Origin: Pseudomonas sp. 8Z
GTDB lineage: Bacteria; Pseudomonadota; Gammaproteobacteria; Pseudomonadales; Pseudomonadaceae
Reading direction: 5' to 3'
Assembly: GCF_902506535.1 (NCBI RefSeq)
Contig: NZ_LR733825.1
Location: 3,206-67,205, forward strand
DNA length: 64,000 nucleotides
Below are positions 49,179-57,854 of the stretch, piece after piece; within the stretch, counting starts at the first letter, position 1, and every line of letters starts with the position of its first letter. The notes under the pieces were generated by a model. That model worked only from the letters and a program-made list of their open reading frames with translations, was not told the origin of the DNA and searched no databases. The translations under genes were made by a program, and so were the position numbers.

Positions 49179-50117
49179 TTAGAGAGCCCGCTTGGATTTG
49201 TGGTGAGCACTGCGATTCCATTTAACTACGTGCTCGCCATTCTTGTTTTTCTCAATGGCATAGCTGGTAATGAACCCAACCGCCTTAAGCTCATCCAGCG
49301 CTTTCGGGAGCCCCCTCCCTTTTCCAAGAAAATCTTTAAGCTGGCTAGTCGTGCCACTTAATCTCAATAAATTATCGACTTTGACTTCTCGCTCGCCTGG
49401 AAGCCCTGCCGACATGTAGTTTTGTAGGTACTTCGACAAAGGGGTTGACAGACTTTTACGAATTTCAAGGTCGATGTAGGAAAGTTCTGTTCTGAACATG
49501 TTAATGACGATATCTCCAATCGAGAACCACCAGTAGCCACTTTCTTCATCCCAAGAAAGTCTGTCAATGAGACTAAACGAATCGCCGCTCTTAAAGTTTA
49601 TGATTTTAATGGTATTCCCCTTGAGCTTTTGCAGGGATTGGTGCAGGGCATCATAGTTTTTCTTTCCTCCGGATATTCCTAATGCGCGTAAGAAAGAATG
49701 CCTATTAAATATGATTTTTTCGCTAGGCGGACGATCTTGAGCTAGGCGTATAACTTCCAGATATACGTCATTATCGAACATGTTGAGCTGTTCGCCGGTG
49801 TACTCAATTCTGATAGTGTCGTAGCTTTCTAGAATCTGGTTTATCAAAAACTTGGTTTTTGTCTGCGGCTGATTAACAAAGAGCGACGTACGCACCCAGG
49901 CCGTGGGCATCGCTGAAGCTCGTTGGGGCAAAGAGGGTATTGTGATGATCTCTGGAAGCGGCGGTAATAGCCCAGTCTCAAGCTCTTTGAGCAAGTCCCT
50001 GCAAAGCTCACTGTTCGAAGCCAGTCTATCAGTATGGCTTTGAAGTATTTTGAAGGCCGAATTAACGGCCTTACTCGACTTCAACTCTTTAGCATGTGCG
50101 CAACTTAGATGATTCAT
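49179..50117 (-). CDS. trfA: TrfA-like plasmid replication initiator
   Basis: A 312-residue protein resembling TrfA of IncP plasmids: PSLPQRASAMPTAWVRTSLF, VYLEVIRLAQDRPPSEKIIF, LSTPLSKYLQNYMSA and LPKALDELKAVGFITSY are typical winged-helix segments of the family. It would bind the iterons at 50569-50762 and open the origin. Low-GC codons relative to psl suggest a separate history. The AlpA-like gene is 20 nt upstream on the same strand, so both are probably one unit. The start is at ATG 50117. Confidence 0.8.
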   Translation of the reverse strand: MNHLSCAHAKELKSSKAVNSAFKILQSHTDRLASNSELCRDLLKELETGLLPPLPEIITIPSLPQRASAMPTAWVRTSLFVNQPQTKTKFLINQILESYDTIRIEYTGEQLNMFDNDVYLEVIRLAQDRPPSEKIIFNRHSFLRALGISGGKKNYDALHQSLQKLKGNTIKIINFKSGDSFSLIDRLSWDEESGYWWFSIGDIVINMFRTELSYIDLEIRKSLSTPLSKYLQNYMSAGLPGEREVKVDNLLRLSGTTSQLKDFLGKGRGLPKALDELKAVGFITSYAIEKNKNGEHVVKWNRSAHHKSKRAL

Positions 50118-50136
50118 GACAGATAGTGCCGAGAAC

Positions 50137-50349
50137 TTAAGCCGATTCTTTAAGAGGGTTGGACTTGATGAAGTCGATCACCTTTGCAAGGTCGTAGCGA
50201 ACTATGCGTTGGTTAAAACGGATAGCCTCAGGGAATCCAGGGGTTGCGGACAGTCGGTAAAAAGTCGTTTTGCCGATATGCAGGTATTCGCAGATCTCGC
50301 CGATTGTTGAGAGCGGTTGGCGTTTGCTTTGACGCTTTAAGTTGTTCAT
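50137..50349 (-). CDS. AlpA/excisionase-like HTH regulator
   Basis: A 70-residue protein from ATG 50349. LSTIGEICEYLHIGKTTFYR is a MerR-type helix-turn-helix and FPEAIRFNQRIVRYDLAKVI the wing, as in AlpA-family regulators. It is co-directional with and 20 nt upstream of the TrfA-like gene, and lies next to the origin. It may control replication or excision. Confidence 0.75.
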   Translation of the reverse strand: MNNLKRQSKRQPLSTIGEICEYLHIGKTTFYRLSATPGFPEAIRFNQRIVRYDLAKVIDFIKSNPLKESA

Positions 50350-50821
50350 GAATATTCCTCGGAACTGCATGGGGCTAAGTCCATTTTGCTAATCCGAGTC
50401 ATCAAGTCAATGAACGAGAATTTTTAAAAACAGTTAATGTTTTATTATTGGAGTTGCGTGAATAAAACTTTATGGCAGCCCTGTTTTTGTAAGCTTCTGA
50501 TTTGTATGAACTGCTACCGTTCGTCAGTTTTCTCTAATAAAGATAAGCATGACGGCTTATCCACAAGGTTCGTACTAGCTGCGAAAGCGTTTCCACGCAA
50601 TAAACAGCGTTAACCCCGTCTAAACAGCCTGAGAGCCTTGAGGCTCAAGGGATTGGATAACCTATCCACAGCATTCGTACTAACTGCGCCACCCGATGGG
50701 GTTGATTCGTACTAGCTGCGCGGAGGTTCGTACTAGTTGCGCAAAAGTTCGTACCAGCTGCGCCTGTAGTTTTTCTAGAGGCCACGCAGCACTAGGGCTC
50801 TAGAGGTGTTCGGCTCCCTTA
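50350..50821. other. Vegetative replication origin of the second element (iterons and DnaA box)
   Basis: The 472-nt gap has an AT-rich part (about 50410-50475), a perfect DnaA box TTATCCACA at 50557-50565 with a near match CTATCCACA at 50662-50670, and five copies of TTCGTACTAGCTGCG. With the adjacent TrfA-like gene this is a textbook iteron origin. Confidence 0.85.
50569..50762 (+). repeat. Five iterons, consensus TTCGTACTAGCTGCG
   Basis: Copies start at 50569, 50674, 50706, 50727 and 50748. The last three are spaced 21 bp, two helical turns. Variation is limited to one position per copy (A at 50682, T in copy 4, C in copy 5). They are the expected binding sites of the TrfA-like initiator. 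Confidence 0.92.
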
Positions 50822-51202
50822 TCATGTATTACATGTATTTACATAAGAAGGGCTTAACCAGCGCAGAGGCTCTCGCCTCCGCTTGAAGGCGCCTGCGGCG
50901 TGAAAGCCCCCAGAAGGGGAAGGGGCGTAATTGAAGCCAAACCGACCAGCCAATTGCATTGATGGTGACTTGAAGGCGGCAAAGTCGAGACAGGCAGAGG
51001 TTGGCTCATCGCGGCCTTGCGCGAATGGCTGTTTCCGACTACGGATCGCACTCTTGCCGATGGTCATGCCGCTTGGCAGAGGCGCGTCGCAGGGCAGGCG
51101 GTAAGCGCGCAGTTGCGGGGTGCAGCTATGGGTACCGTCCAGATCATACTCCCAAGTGTGAAAGCAATCGGGGCAAGTGTAGTGAGTTGGTTTTCTGGGC
51201 AT
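50822..51202 (-). CDS. Possible zinc-ribbon protein
   Basis: A 126-residue frame. The N-terminus HYTCPDCFHTWEYDLDG then HSC looks like a zinc ribbon and has natural codon use. The C-terminal half is low in recognisable features and no ribosome site is evident. It may be a degraded gene. It lies between the iterons and the DUF6338-like gene. Confidence 0.4.
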   Translation of the reverse strand: MPRKPTHYTCPDCFHTWEYDLDGTHSCTPQLRAYRLPCDAPLPSGMTIGKSAIRSRKQPFAQGRDEPTSACLDFAAFKSPSMQLAGRFGFNYAPSPSGGFHAAGAFKRRREPLRWLSPSYVNTCNT

Positions 51203-51309
51203 AGGGAATCGGTACGTTGGCCGAAGTCGGCGGTTTGTCGGGGAGGGTTATGGTGCTGCCGACGATGTAGTGGCAGACTGCCGCTGTGCCATTTCGCTAG
51301 GGAGAGGTC

Positions 51310-51900
51310 ATGGATATCTGGGAAATCGATAAACTATTTTTGTTTATAGCGTTCGTAATCCCGGGCTTTATTAGCTTAAAGTTCTATCAGCTTTTGTATC
51401 CAGGCGTACTGCGCAATGCCTCAGACCAACTTGTTGATGCGGTTGCTTATAGTTGTGTCAACTATGCACTACTGCTGTGGCTTATTCTGATTGTTGAAAG
51501 CAGTAGCCTGCAGGTTGTACATCAAAATTTTTACTATCTCTTCTATGCTTTTGTTCTTTTCGTTGCGCCAATAATCTGGGTGCTTTTGTGGAGTTGGCTG
51601 CGTACCCGAGAACTATTCCAGAAAAATGCGCCGCATCCGGTAGCAAAGCCCTGGGATTTTGTTTTTCAGCAGCGAAAGCAGTATTGGGTGATTGTGTACC
51701 TGAAGAGTGGCGAGCAGATTGGAGGGAAGTTCAGTACAAAGTCATTTGCTTCTAGTGCGCCCGCAGATGAGCAAATTTACCTAGAGGAGGTATGGTTGGT
51801 TGAGAATGGGGTTTTGCAGCGAGCTGTTAAGGAAAGTGCAGGTGTGCTCATCGGAGCATCTGAAATTTCTCACATTGAGTTTTTGAACTACCACGGCTAG
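51310..51900 (+). CDS. DUF6338-like membrane protein
   Basis: A 196-residue protein with three hydrophobic segments (about 8-25, 48-65, 78-97) and a C-terminal cytoplasmic beta domain (FVFQQRKQYWVIVYLKSGEQIGGKFSTKSFAS) of SH3-like appearance. The start IDKLFLFIAFVIPGFISLKFYQLL is typical of the DUF6338 family. GAGAGG precedes the ATG. The next gene, 10 nt on, encodes a short GYQP-repeat peptide; the two recur together as far as I recall. Function unknown. Confidence 0.7.
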   Translation: MDIWEIDKLFLFIAFVIPGFISLKFYQLLYPGVLRNASDQLVDAVAYSCVNYALLLWLILIVESSSLQVVHQNFYYLFYAFVLFVAPIIWVLLWSWLRTRELFQKNAPHPVAKPWDFVFQQRKQYWVIVYLKSGEQIGGKFSTKSFASSAPADEQIYLEEVWLVENGVLQRAVKESAGVLIGASEISHIEFLNYHG

Positions 51901-51910
51901 AGGATTAGGA

Positions 51911-52093
51911 ATGAGTAAAGATAAAGAGCAATCTGTTCTGATAAACAATGGTTATCAACCCGAACTTATAAAGAAGGGATACCAGCCTACTGAAAGTGTT
52001 CCTATAAATCGTCCTGAGCCTGGGGCAGGCTACCAGCCTACTAGCCACGGAGATAGCCCGACCAATGTACCGTCTCCACCAAAAGAGCGATAA
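51911..52093 (+). CDS. Small GYQP-repeat protein
   Basis: A 60-residue hydrophilic protein with four (G)YQP units: NNGYQP, KKGYQP, GAGYQP and related spacing with Pro/Asn. It is 10 nt after the DUF6338-like gene with AGGA before the ATG. It is probably disordered and may be a ligand for the SH3-like domain of its neighbour; that is inference. Confidence 0.65.
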   Translation: MSKDKEQSVLINNGYQPELIKKGYQPTESVPINRPEPGAGYQPTSHGDSPTNVPSPPKER

Positions 52094-52190
52094 GCAGAAC
52101 GAGATGATGCTGCTAGTCACTCGCCGGCCGCGCATCGGGCAAGGATGGCGGTCGGGTTGGTCGAAGAATGAGTAGAAGCTAGAGAGAATT

Positions 52191-52703
52191 ATGTCTGATT
52201 TTAGAGCTGCACTGGTTTCAGCGACTGCGGGGCTAGTTGGGGTTGTTGCTGGTGCAGTTATTTCTGGGGTTTCATCTTGGAAGCTAGCTGCTGTTCAAGT
52301 CGAACAAGAGAGAATAAGAGTCTCTGCTTCTACTGCGCTAGCGTTGAGAGCAGAGCTGTCGCAGAAGGTCTCAAATTTTTCAGGAATCTATCAGGTATTT
52401 ATCGATAAAGTTCGCACAGAAAAAACATCGCTTAGTGATTTGAATAAAGAGGCCGAAAGGCTCGGCGAGGAAGCTAGTAAGTTGTTGCCTTATCTTGATG
52501 GTGATCTTTTTATAGCGTGTCAAAGTCTGGCTGATTCTGCGTTTAAACTTTCTAGGGCGGAAACTATAGGGGATCTATCCTCTGCCCAGGCTGGACTTAT
52601 TAAATCGGAGAAAGAGTTCTGGATTCTCTATCTAAGGCTCAAACGGAAGCTAGAGGCTGATGCTCATATAGATATTATGTCAACTCAAATATTTGACAAA
52701 TGA
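52191..52703 (+). CDS. Unrecognised membrane-anchored coiled-coil protein
   Basis: A 170-residue protein with one N-terminal hydrophobic segment (SATAGLVGVVAGAVISGVSSW, about 9-29) and a helical remainder (KVRTEKTSLSDLNKEAERLG). Low GC. It is 97 nt after the GYQP peptide. No family is recognised. Confidence 0.65.
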   Translation: MSDFRAALVSATAGLVGVVAGAVISGVSSWKLAAVQVEQERIRVSASTALALRAELSQKVSNFSGIYQVFIDKVRTEKTSLSDLNKEAERLGEEASKLLPYLDGDLFIACQSLADSAFKLSRAETIGDLSSAQAGLIKSEKEFWILYLRLKRKLEADAHIDIMSTQIFDK

Positions 52704-52826
52704 AGGCTCAGATTCTTATCCAGTGACTGAACCCTTGAACTCGTTGAAGATGTCGAATTGGGAAAAGGAGGCAGGTTTGTTTTTCCTACTCTAGGTGGCC
52801 ATTCTGTGCCAGTTGCATCTCTGCTT

Positions 52827-53561
52827 CTACTGACAGGCGAGTGGTAGCAGGCCGAGTAGCAACAGATGGCTCGGATAAATCGGGTACATCCAGGTGCCGA
52901 CAGGCCAGATCAGGCGTAAGCGGATCTGAAGTAGTACCAGGCCGAGAATCGGAGCCAGGGCGGCAGCAGCGATGCCAGTTTGTGCGGTAACCGGTAGATC
53001 GGTCCACAGCAAGAGCCCTGAACCGGTGTTTGCCAGAACGGCCAGTAGTGCAGCGAGTGGCCAAGTTGCAGCGACCGCCGCTTCTGAGCGTGCTTGGATC
53101 GCGAGCAGCAGTGCCGCCGGCAGTAGCGCCCCGCAAAGCCCGAAGCTCAGAATTGGTCGATAAACGACGGCGATAGCCAGTGCAGTAATGCCGGCTGCGA
53201 TGAGCGTTGGCTTTAGGTGATGTATCGCTTGGGTGATGACCAGGCCGAGGCCGAGAGTGAAAAGAATATTTAAATGATTCCCCTCGAAGAATCTTGAATA
53301 TGGTTGCTGGCTAATAAGCGCAAAGAAGAAAATACCCCCGAGATAATTCAAGCCACCTGGATGTCCAACTGGTTGGCGACGAACGTTCGCTGCGATCGCG
53401 AGGCAAAAGAGCGGAAAAGCAAGCCGGCCAACTATACGCATCCATCGAAAAGGTTCTTGTAATTCAGCAGGAAGGACATACCAGGCATGGTCAATTATCA
53501 TTGATAGCAGTGCAATCCACTTAATGAGATCAAGAGACTTATTGCGTTCAAGGTTTTTCAT
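52827..53561 (-). CDS. traX: TraX-family membrane protein
   Basis: A 244-residue polytopic protein. LDLIKWIALLSMIIDHAWYV, RIVGRLAFPLFCLAIAANV and HLNILFTLGLGLVITQAIHHL are TraX signatures, and it ends in hydrophobic MYPIYPSHLLLLGLLPLA. F-plasmid TraX acetylates pilin. Here it lies in an element with DotA/TraY and a relaxase, so it is part of the conjugation set. Confidence 0.88.
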   Translation of the reverse strand: MKNLERNKSLDLIKWIALLSMIIDHAWYVLPAELQEPFRWMRIVGRLAFPLFCLAIAANVRRQPVGHPGGLNYLGGIFFFALISQQPYSRFFEGNHLNILFTLGLGLVITQAIHHLKPTLIAAGITALAIAVVYRPILSFGLCGALLPAALLLAIQARSEAAVAATWPLAALLAVLANTGSGLLLWTDLPVTAQTGIAAAALAPILGLVLLQIRLRLIWPVGTWMYPIYPSHLLLLGLLPLACQ

Positions 53562-53871
53562 TGTGCGACCGATTGAAAGCTAGTTGCTTCGAATTATATA
53601 TTAGATATAGTTACTTGATACGTATTTATCATCGTTTTTTTGCTTTTTGCTCTTGTATATATTTGTGTGGGGTCTGATAATTTAGTCGTGTAGTACCCCG
53701 CAGTAAACGCTGCGCACCAAAGCCTCCAGGAGCAGCGACAGGGAGGTGGCGGCAAGATCAAGAAATGTCCTGTCGGACGCTCGCTGTTACTCGATATGAT
53801 TCCAGTTGATTTCTGGCCCTCCGGAACGCTCTAGTTCCATTCATTCGATTAACAGATATCGGAGTGTCTAT
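53562..53871. other. AT-rich divergent gap
   Basis: This 310-nt stretch separates traX (minus) from the next plus-strand gene and should hold promoters for both. No repeat or site is clear. Confidence 0.4.
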
Positions 53872-54219
53872 ATGACGAAGCCTAGCATCCAAAGTAATCC
53901 GTTGTTAGAGCCGAAGATAAAGCTCCGCTTAGCTCCGCCGCCGCCTCTTGATCTGGCTTTGCTGCTGCAGCAAGGCGAGATTCTGGAGCAAGCCGCATTG
54001 CTGATCGAGAGCGGAACGGCCTCTGCAGACGAGCTGGAGGAGTTGCGCGTCAGGGCCAGCGAGTATTGTGTCTTGGCTGACTCTGGTCGAATTCTATTGG
54101 TTCCAGGTACTGGCGAAAAACTACATCGCGGGTATTTGAAGTTAAAACATGAAATTGCAGCCTGGAACAAAATCAGATTCTACCGGAAAGAATTGAATGT
54201 GAGAGGAGGTGAAAGATGA
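53872..54219 (+). CDS. Unrecognised 115-residue protein
   Basis: The ATG at 53872 has GGAG 9 nt upstream; the longer frame is rejected. A Pro/Leu-rich stretch (IKLRLAPPPPLDLALLLQQG) is followed by a helical acidic part. It overlaps the lipoprotein gene by 4 bp, so the two form a unit. Function unknown. Confidence 0.65.
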   Translation: MTKPSIQSNPLLEPKIKLRLAPPPPLDLALLLQQGEILEQAALLIESGTASADELEELRVRASEYCVLADSGRILLVPGTGEKLHRGYLKLKHEIAAWNKIRFYRKELNVRGGER

Positions 54220-54641
54220 TAAGTTTCAAAGTCCTCGTTAAAACCTTGATTTGTCTTGGGGTATTTGTTCTTCTTGCAGGGTGCGGTGAGAAAACTGGCG
54301 AAGTCTGGCCGGAGGTATGGAGCGAAGAAGCTACAAGATTTTTTAACGAAAATGTTCCTCCATTAAAGAATCTGCCTGGTGAGGTCTATCACTATCAGGT
54401 GGTTAAGCGTAAAGGGCACTTCTATTTCAATACGTTATACATAGATGGGCGTTATATTGAAGATTTGAGGCCGAACGGTGCACACAAGGTCGGTGGTGTT
54501 TCGGCTGTGCAACTCGATGGGGTACATGTCGTTTATACACGGCGTGAAGGATATAAGGTCGCGACCAAGCATGAAGATGGACACGGTGTGTACAAGGCCC
54601 TGATGAATAATTATCCATTATTCTTTCGCGATTACTTGTAG
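54216..54641 (+). CDS. Small lipoprotein
   Basis: A 141-residue protein with signal LICLGVFVLLAGCGEK and lipobox LAGC. The mature part ends in KHEDGHGVYKALMNNYPLFF. It overlaps the previous gene by 4 bp and lies tail-to-tail with DotA/TraY. In conjugative elements small lipoproteins here may be exclusion or pore parts; not recognised. Confidence 0.7.
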   Translation: MISFKVLVKTLICLGVFVLLAGCGEKTGEVWPEVWSEEATRFFNENVPPLKNLPGEVYHYQVVKRKGHFYFNTLYIDGRYIEDLRPNGAHKVGGVSAVQLDGVHVVYTRREGYKVATKHEDGHGVYKALMNNYPLFFRDYL

Positions 54642-54654
54642 TCTCTTCGGATCG

Positions 54655-54676
54655 AAAGGCCGCTTGAGCGGCCTTT
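54655..54676 (+). terminator. Bidirectional terminator between the lipoprotein and DotA/TraY genes
   Basis: A 9-bp perfect stem AAAGGCCGC/GCGGCCTTT with a 4-nt loop and T5 on the plus strand, 14 nt after the lipoprotein stop. Confidence 0.88.
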
Positions 54677-54682
54677 TTGTTC

Positions 54683-56881
54683 TTACTCACCACCGCCTTG
54701 AGGTGATCGAGGCCCGCCTGGCTGGACAATCCTGCGAACAATAGATTGCGTCGCAATCGACAAAGGCGCTTTCACCAAGCCACTGACCCCTCCCATAACA
54801 CCTTGAGCCGTATTCTCGTACGGGTTCAGCCCTGGCTCGGAGAACGAGATCATGTTCAGCACGGTCCGCGGGAAGTTGGTGATCAGGGACGCGGAAGTCA
54901 TGCACACCGACCAGAAGAGCATGCAGGTGAGCAGCACCATCATGATAGAGCCGATAAGCAGTCCTGCGATCGCGTCGAAGGGCTGACTGAGATCTGCTGC
55001 GCCGTTGTCCATCATTCCCCAGAGCCCTGCCATCATGGTATTGACGATCGGCAGGCCGATGCTGGTGATGGTGACGGCCGCTGCAAGGCCGCCTACTGCA
55101 AGTGCCGGATAGAACCCGATGAAGATGAGTGTGTTCCAGCCTTTGCCGGCCATCTGGGACGTATGCTCTTCACCCTTCGGGGCTGCCTGGGCCGCGCTCC
55201 ATAGCGTTACGCCAAAAAATGCGGAGGCTACGAAGGTCAGCCAACTGATAACGCCCATCAGGCCGAAGATCGCAAAGACGACCGGCAGCACGTATCCGAT
55301 CATGGCCCCTGCAATCAGCAAGACCACGCCAATCATGAACAGAGCTTTTGTCATTCCACCATTGCCCTTGGTCGCCTTGCTTGCGATCCAGGAGAGGCCG
55401 CTACCGCTTATGAACATCAGGCCCGTGCCAGCAAGTTCGCGCCCGAAGGCCGAGACCGTATAGAGGTTGGCTTGCGAAGGATCCTTTCCAAGAATGTCCA
55501 GGCCAAGAAGATCCGCCAGATCAGTAGAGTCACCGCTATCTTCCAATTCACGCTCAACCTTGTTCATGGTCAGCTTTGTGAGGTCGTCACCAAAGGTGAG
55601 GTCAGCCAGGTCGCTGGTCGGGTAAAGTTTTGACGTACCCTCAGAGGCATAACTCTGCGCCTTGGTGAAATCGTTCGCTGCGCGGAGGACGAAGGTCCCG
55701 CCCATCATCCAGCCCCATTCCTCCAGTGACGCGAAGAATTGCTCCGACTCGGCTAGGAGTTGGGATGCTATTGCGGTCCGAATCGTAAATTGCGCATTTG
55801 CAATGTACCAATCGACCTCTTTCTCAAGATACGTCTTGCTGGCTGCAGCGAGTGCGTTAGCTTCTTCTGCGTTTTGATTGTTTTTAAAGCCCATATGCCG
55901 GCTGAACTGCGCCTGCACGATTCGTTGCCACATTTGGCGTTGTGCCGCGGCAAGGCCTTGGGAAATAGATTTGTCGTTCGTAACGCGCAGCGCCATCTGT
56001 TCATCAGAGCACACGATTGATGCTGCGAAGCCAGATGTTCCGCTCCCTTTGCAAAGGAAGTTCTCTGAGTCCATTTCGCGGCCTACGGTGTCTTCACCGG
56101 CATCTTTGGGAATGCTGCTGTCGCTGTGCTTGATCGCCGCGGCAATTGCATCCGTCGGAGGAATCAGTGGAATCGCTGTGTGGTTCAGGATTTGATTGAT
56201 AAAAGGGGCTGTAGTGCTGGAGGCCCCATAGTAGCCAGGCTTTGAGCTATCCGTATATTGGCGACGCCAAGCTCCTTCCGCGAGCATCACCGCAAGCTGG
56301 GTTGCGGTGATGTCTTTTAGAGCGTTAGTTGGGTTTTTGTGTATGTAATAACCAGTAGCGACCGTAGCGAGTTGAAGCCAATTGACAATCATTCCTTTTG
56401 CTTCAGGCCTATTAACGGATACTTCATAGTTCGGCTCGTGAAAGAGATTGTAGGCATGCATGAGCTTAAAGCTGCTCGTTTGCGCATCATCACCCCATTT
56501 GCTGCCATTTTTTGCAATACCAGCAATCAAGCTATGTCCAGGAGTAAGGACAACTGACTGGCCTCCGGCGCTTGCTACGGGAATCACGGGCGCACACAGA
56601 GTCAGGGCGACGACGACTCGCAGCGGATAGAAAAAGGCTTCATTGCCGTCTCGGGAACCAAAGAAATTCCCGTTCTGGCGAAGCCGGAATATTCCTAGGA
56701 ACATCGCCCAAGAAGCAAGAATCCCGAAACCGGCAAGGCCTACAATGGAAAAATAACTGGCAAATATCGTTAGAGGGGTTACCACGGTTGTGTGGGTACT
56801 GCCGATCCCGATTAATTCACTCTGATCAAACATCCATGTTCCAAATAGCCAAACTAATACTAGCGTAGAAAAGCTGTTCAT
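54683..56881 (-). CDS. traY: DotA/TraY-family type IVB conjugation membrane protein
   Basis: A 732-residue inner-membrane protein like IncI TraY and Legionella DotA. A hydrophobic N-terminus and two early helices precede a large periplasmic region (about 100-470), then at least four helices (about 505-690) including MIGYVLPVVFAIFGLMGVIS and a final short tail. It would be part of the type IVB (I-type) transfer channel. The rest of that system is not in the window and may lie to the right. It overlaps the 97-residue gene upstream by 4 bp. Confidence 0.8.
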   Translation of the reverse strand: MNSFSTLVLVWLFGTWMFDQSELIGIGSTHTTVVTPLTIFASYFSIVGLAGFGILASWAMFLGIFRLRQNGNFFGSRDGNEAFFYPLRVVVALTLCAPVIPVASAGGQSVVLTPGHSLIAGIAKNGSKWGDDAQTSSFKLMHAYNLFHEPNYEVSVNRPEAKGMIVNWLQLATVATGYYIHKNPTNALKDITATQLAVMLAEGAWRRQYTDSSKPGYYGASSTTAPFINQILNHTAIPLIPPTDAIAAAIKHSDSSIPKDAGEDTVGREMDSENFLCKGSGTSGFAASIVCSDEQMALRVTNDKSISQGLAAAQRQMWQRIVQAQFSRHMGFKNNQNAEEANALAAASKTYLEKEVDWYIANAQFTIRTAIASQLLAESEQFFASLEEWGWMMGGTFVLRAANDFTKAQSYASEGTSKLYPTSDLADLTFGDDLTKLTMNKVERELEDSGDSTDLADLLGLDILGKDPSQANLYTVSAFGRELAGTGLMFISGSGLSWIASKATKGNGGMTKALFMIGVVLLIAGAMIGYVLPVVFAIFGLMGVISWLTFVASAFFGVTLWSAAQAAPKGEEHTSQMAGKGWNTLIFIGFYPALAVGGLAAAVTITSIGLPIVNTMMAGLWGMMDNGAADLSQPFDAIAGLLIGSIMMVLLTCMLFWSVCMTSASLITNFPRTVLNMISFSEPGLNPYENTAQGVMGGVSGLVKAPLSIATQSIVRRIVQPGGPRSPQGGGE

Positions 56882-57171
56882 TGCTGCGATCCTATCTTAG
56901 TGAAGTCAGGTATTTGTGGAGGCGGTGGAAAGTTGAATTCGGTAGGTCGTGTGTTGTTGGCGTGCTGTGAGTTTTTGGGTGAGAAAATTTTTAGCTCTGG
57001 AGCAATTCGTGGAGGGCCAAAAAATACAGTTAGAATGCAAAATAAAATCACTGCTCTGATGATGGTTCTGTATTGTTTTGGGGTAATGTTTTTTATGGTT
57101 TTGCTAATGTGGGTTGTGAGTATGAGTGAGATGATATTTAAAGCGTAAAATATGCTCTTGATGTTCTTCAT
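56878..57171 (-). CDS. Small membrane protein upstream of DotA/TraY
   Basis: A 97-residue protein with a hydrophobic start (about 7-22), a second segment (about 38-52, VILFCILTVFFGPP) and a Pro-rich tail. It overlaps traY by 4 bp. AT-rich coding. It may be a TraX/TraW-position accessory of the transfer system; not recognised. Confidence 0.6.
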   Translation of the reverse strand: MKNIKSIFYALNIISLILTTHISKTIKNITPKQYRTIIRAVILFCILTVFFGPPRIAPELKIFSPKNSQHANNTRPTEFNFPPPPQIPDFTKIGSQQ

Positions 57172-57436
57172 TTGGGCTTGCCTTGAAAAGTTATAAATAC
57201 TGGCTAAGCTGGGCGTTTAGTTATTTTAAGCATGCTCGGAAGGCTTTCAAGATAGGCGCGGTGAGTATTTTTAGGTGGTGTGCTTTTGGAATTGCGCGGG
57301 TATATATTTATAAGTGATTGCGTAACACCAGTAAAACGCTTGTTTGAAAATAAATATTGGTAATCGCCCTAGGCTTCTCGGTCTTGATTAGGTAGGCTGA
57401 TGGGGATGAATTTAGTTACCTATCCAAGGAGTAAAG

Positions 57437-57787
57437 ATGAGTAAGCTTGCAGAATTCAAACGTCTTGAGGCACAACTCGCAGCTCAACTGCAACAGCTGG
57501 ACGCGCTCAAGAATGATGACGAACTGAAGAAAGAAATCCAGTTCGAGACAAAACTACGCACTCTGTTAGCTGAGTATGGGATGAGTCTGAGGCATGTGGT
57601 CGCTATCTTGGATCCCGCACCACTTACTGCTCCTGTAACTACAGGCCAGCGCCGTACGCGCCAAGTGAAGATCTACAAGAATCCTCAATCTGGTGAGGTC
57701 GTGGAAACTAAGGGTGGTAACCATAAGGTCCTGAAGGCTTGGAAAGAAGAATATGGTGCCGAGGTCGTCGAGTCTTGGTTGCAATAA
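57437..57787 (+). CDS. MvaT-family H-NS-like xenogeneic silencer
   Basis: A 116-residue protein. The N-terminal coiled coil (FKRLEAQLAAQLQQLDALKN) oligomerises. The C-terminal DNA-binding motif RQVKIYKNPQSGEVVETKGG with NHKVLKAWKEEYG is that of Pseudomonas MvaT/MvaU/Pmr. It binds AT-rich DNA and silences foreign genes. Carried on an element, it probably keeps the element quiet in a new host. AAGGAG precedes the ATG, and a terminator follows 19 nt after the stop. Confidence 0.93.
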   Translation: MSKLAEFKRLEAQLAAQLQQLDALKNDDELKKEIQFETKLRTLLAEYGMSLRHVVAILDPAPLTAPVTTGQRRTRQVKIYKNPQSGEVVETKGGNHKVLKAWKEEYGAEVVESWLQ

Positions 57788-57806
57788 GTATTAGCTCTGC
57801 CTTATT

Positions 57807-57827
57807 AAGGGCGCGTAATGCGCCCTT
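57807..57827 (+). terminator. Terminator of the MvaT-like gene
   Basis: Stem AAGGGCGC/GCGCCCTT with a 5-nt loop, followed by TTGTCTTTTTT. Confidence 0.92.
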
Positions 57828-57854
57828 TGTCTTTTTTAGAAATTGAGCTGCGCT

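Noticed and set aside
50569..50762. Repeats near 50.6-50.8 kb as CRISPR
   Set aside because: Fifteen-base repeats at 21-bp spacing next to a TrfA-like gene and a DnaA box are iterons; no cas genes are present.
51017..51349. 110-residue plus-strand frame before the DUF6338-like gene
   Set aside because: No ribosome site, it overlaps the start of the better supported gene at 51310, and its composition is not protein-like.
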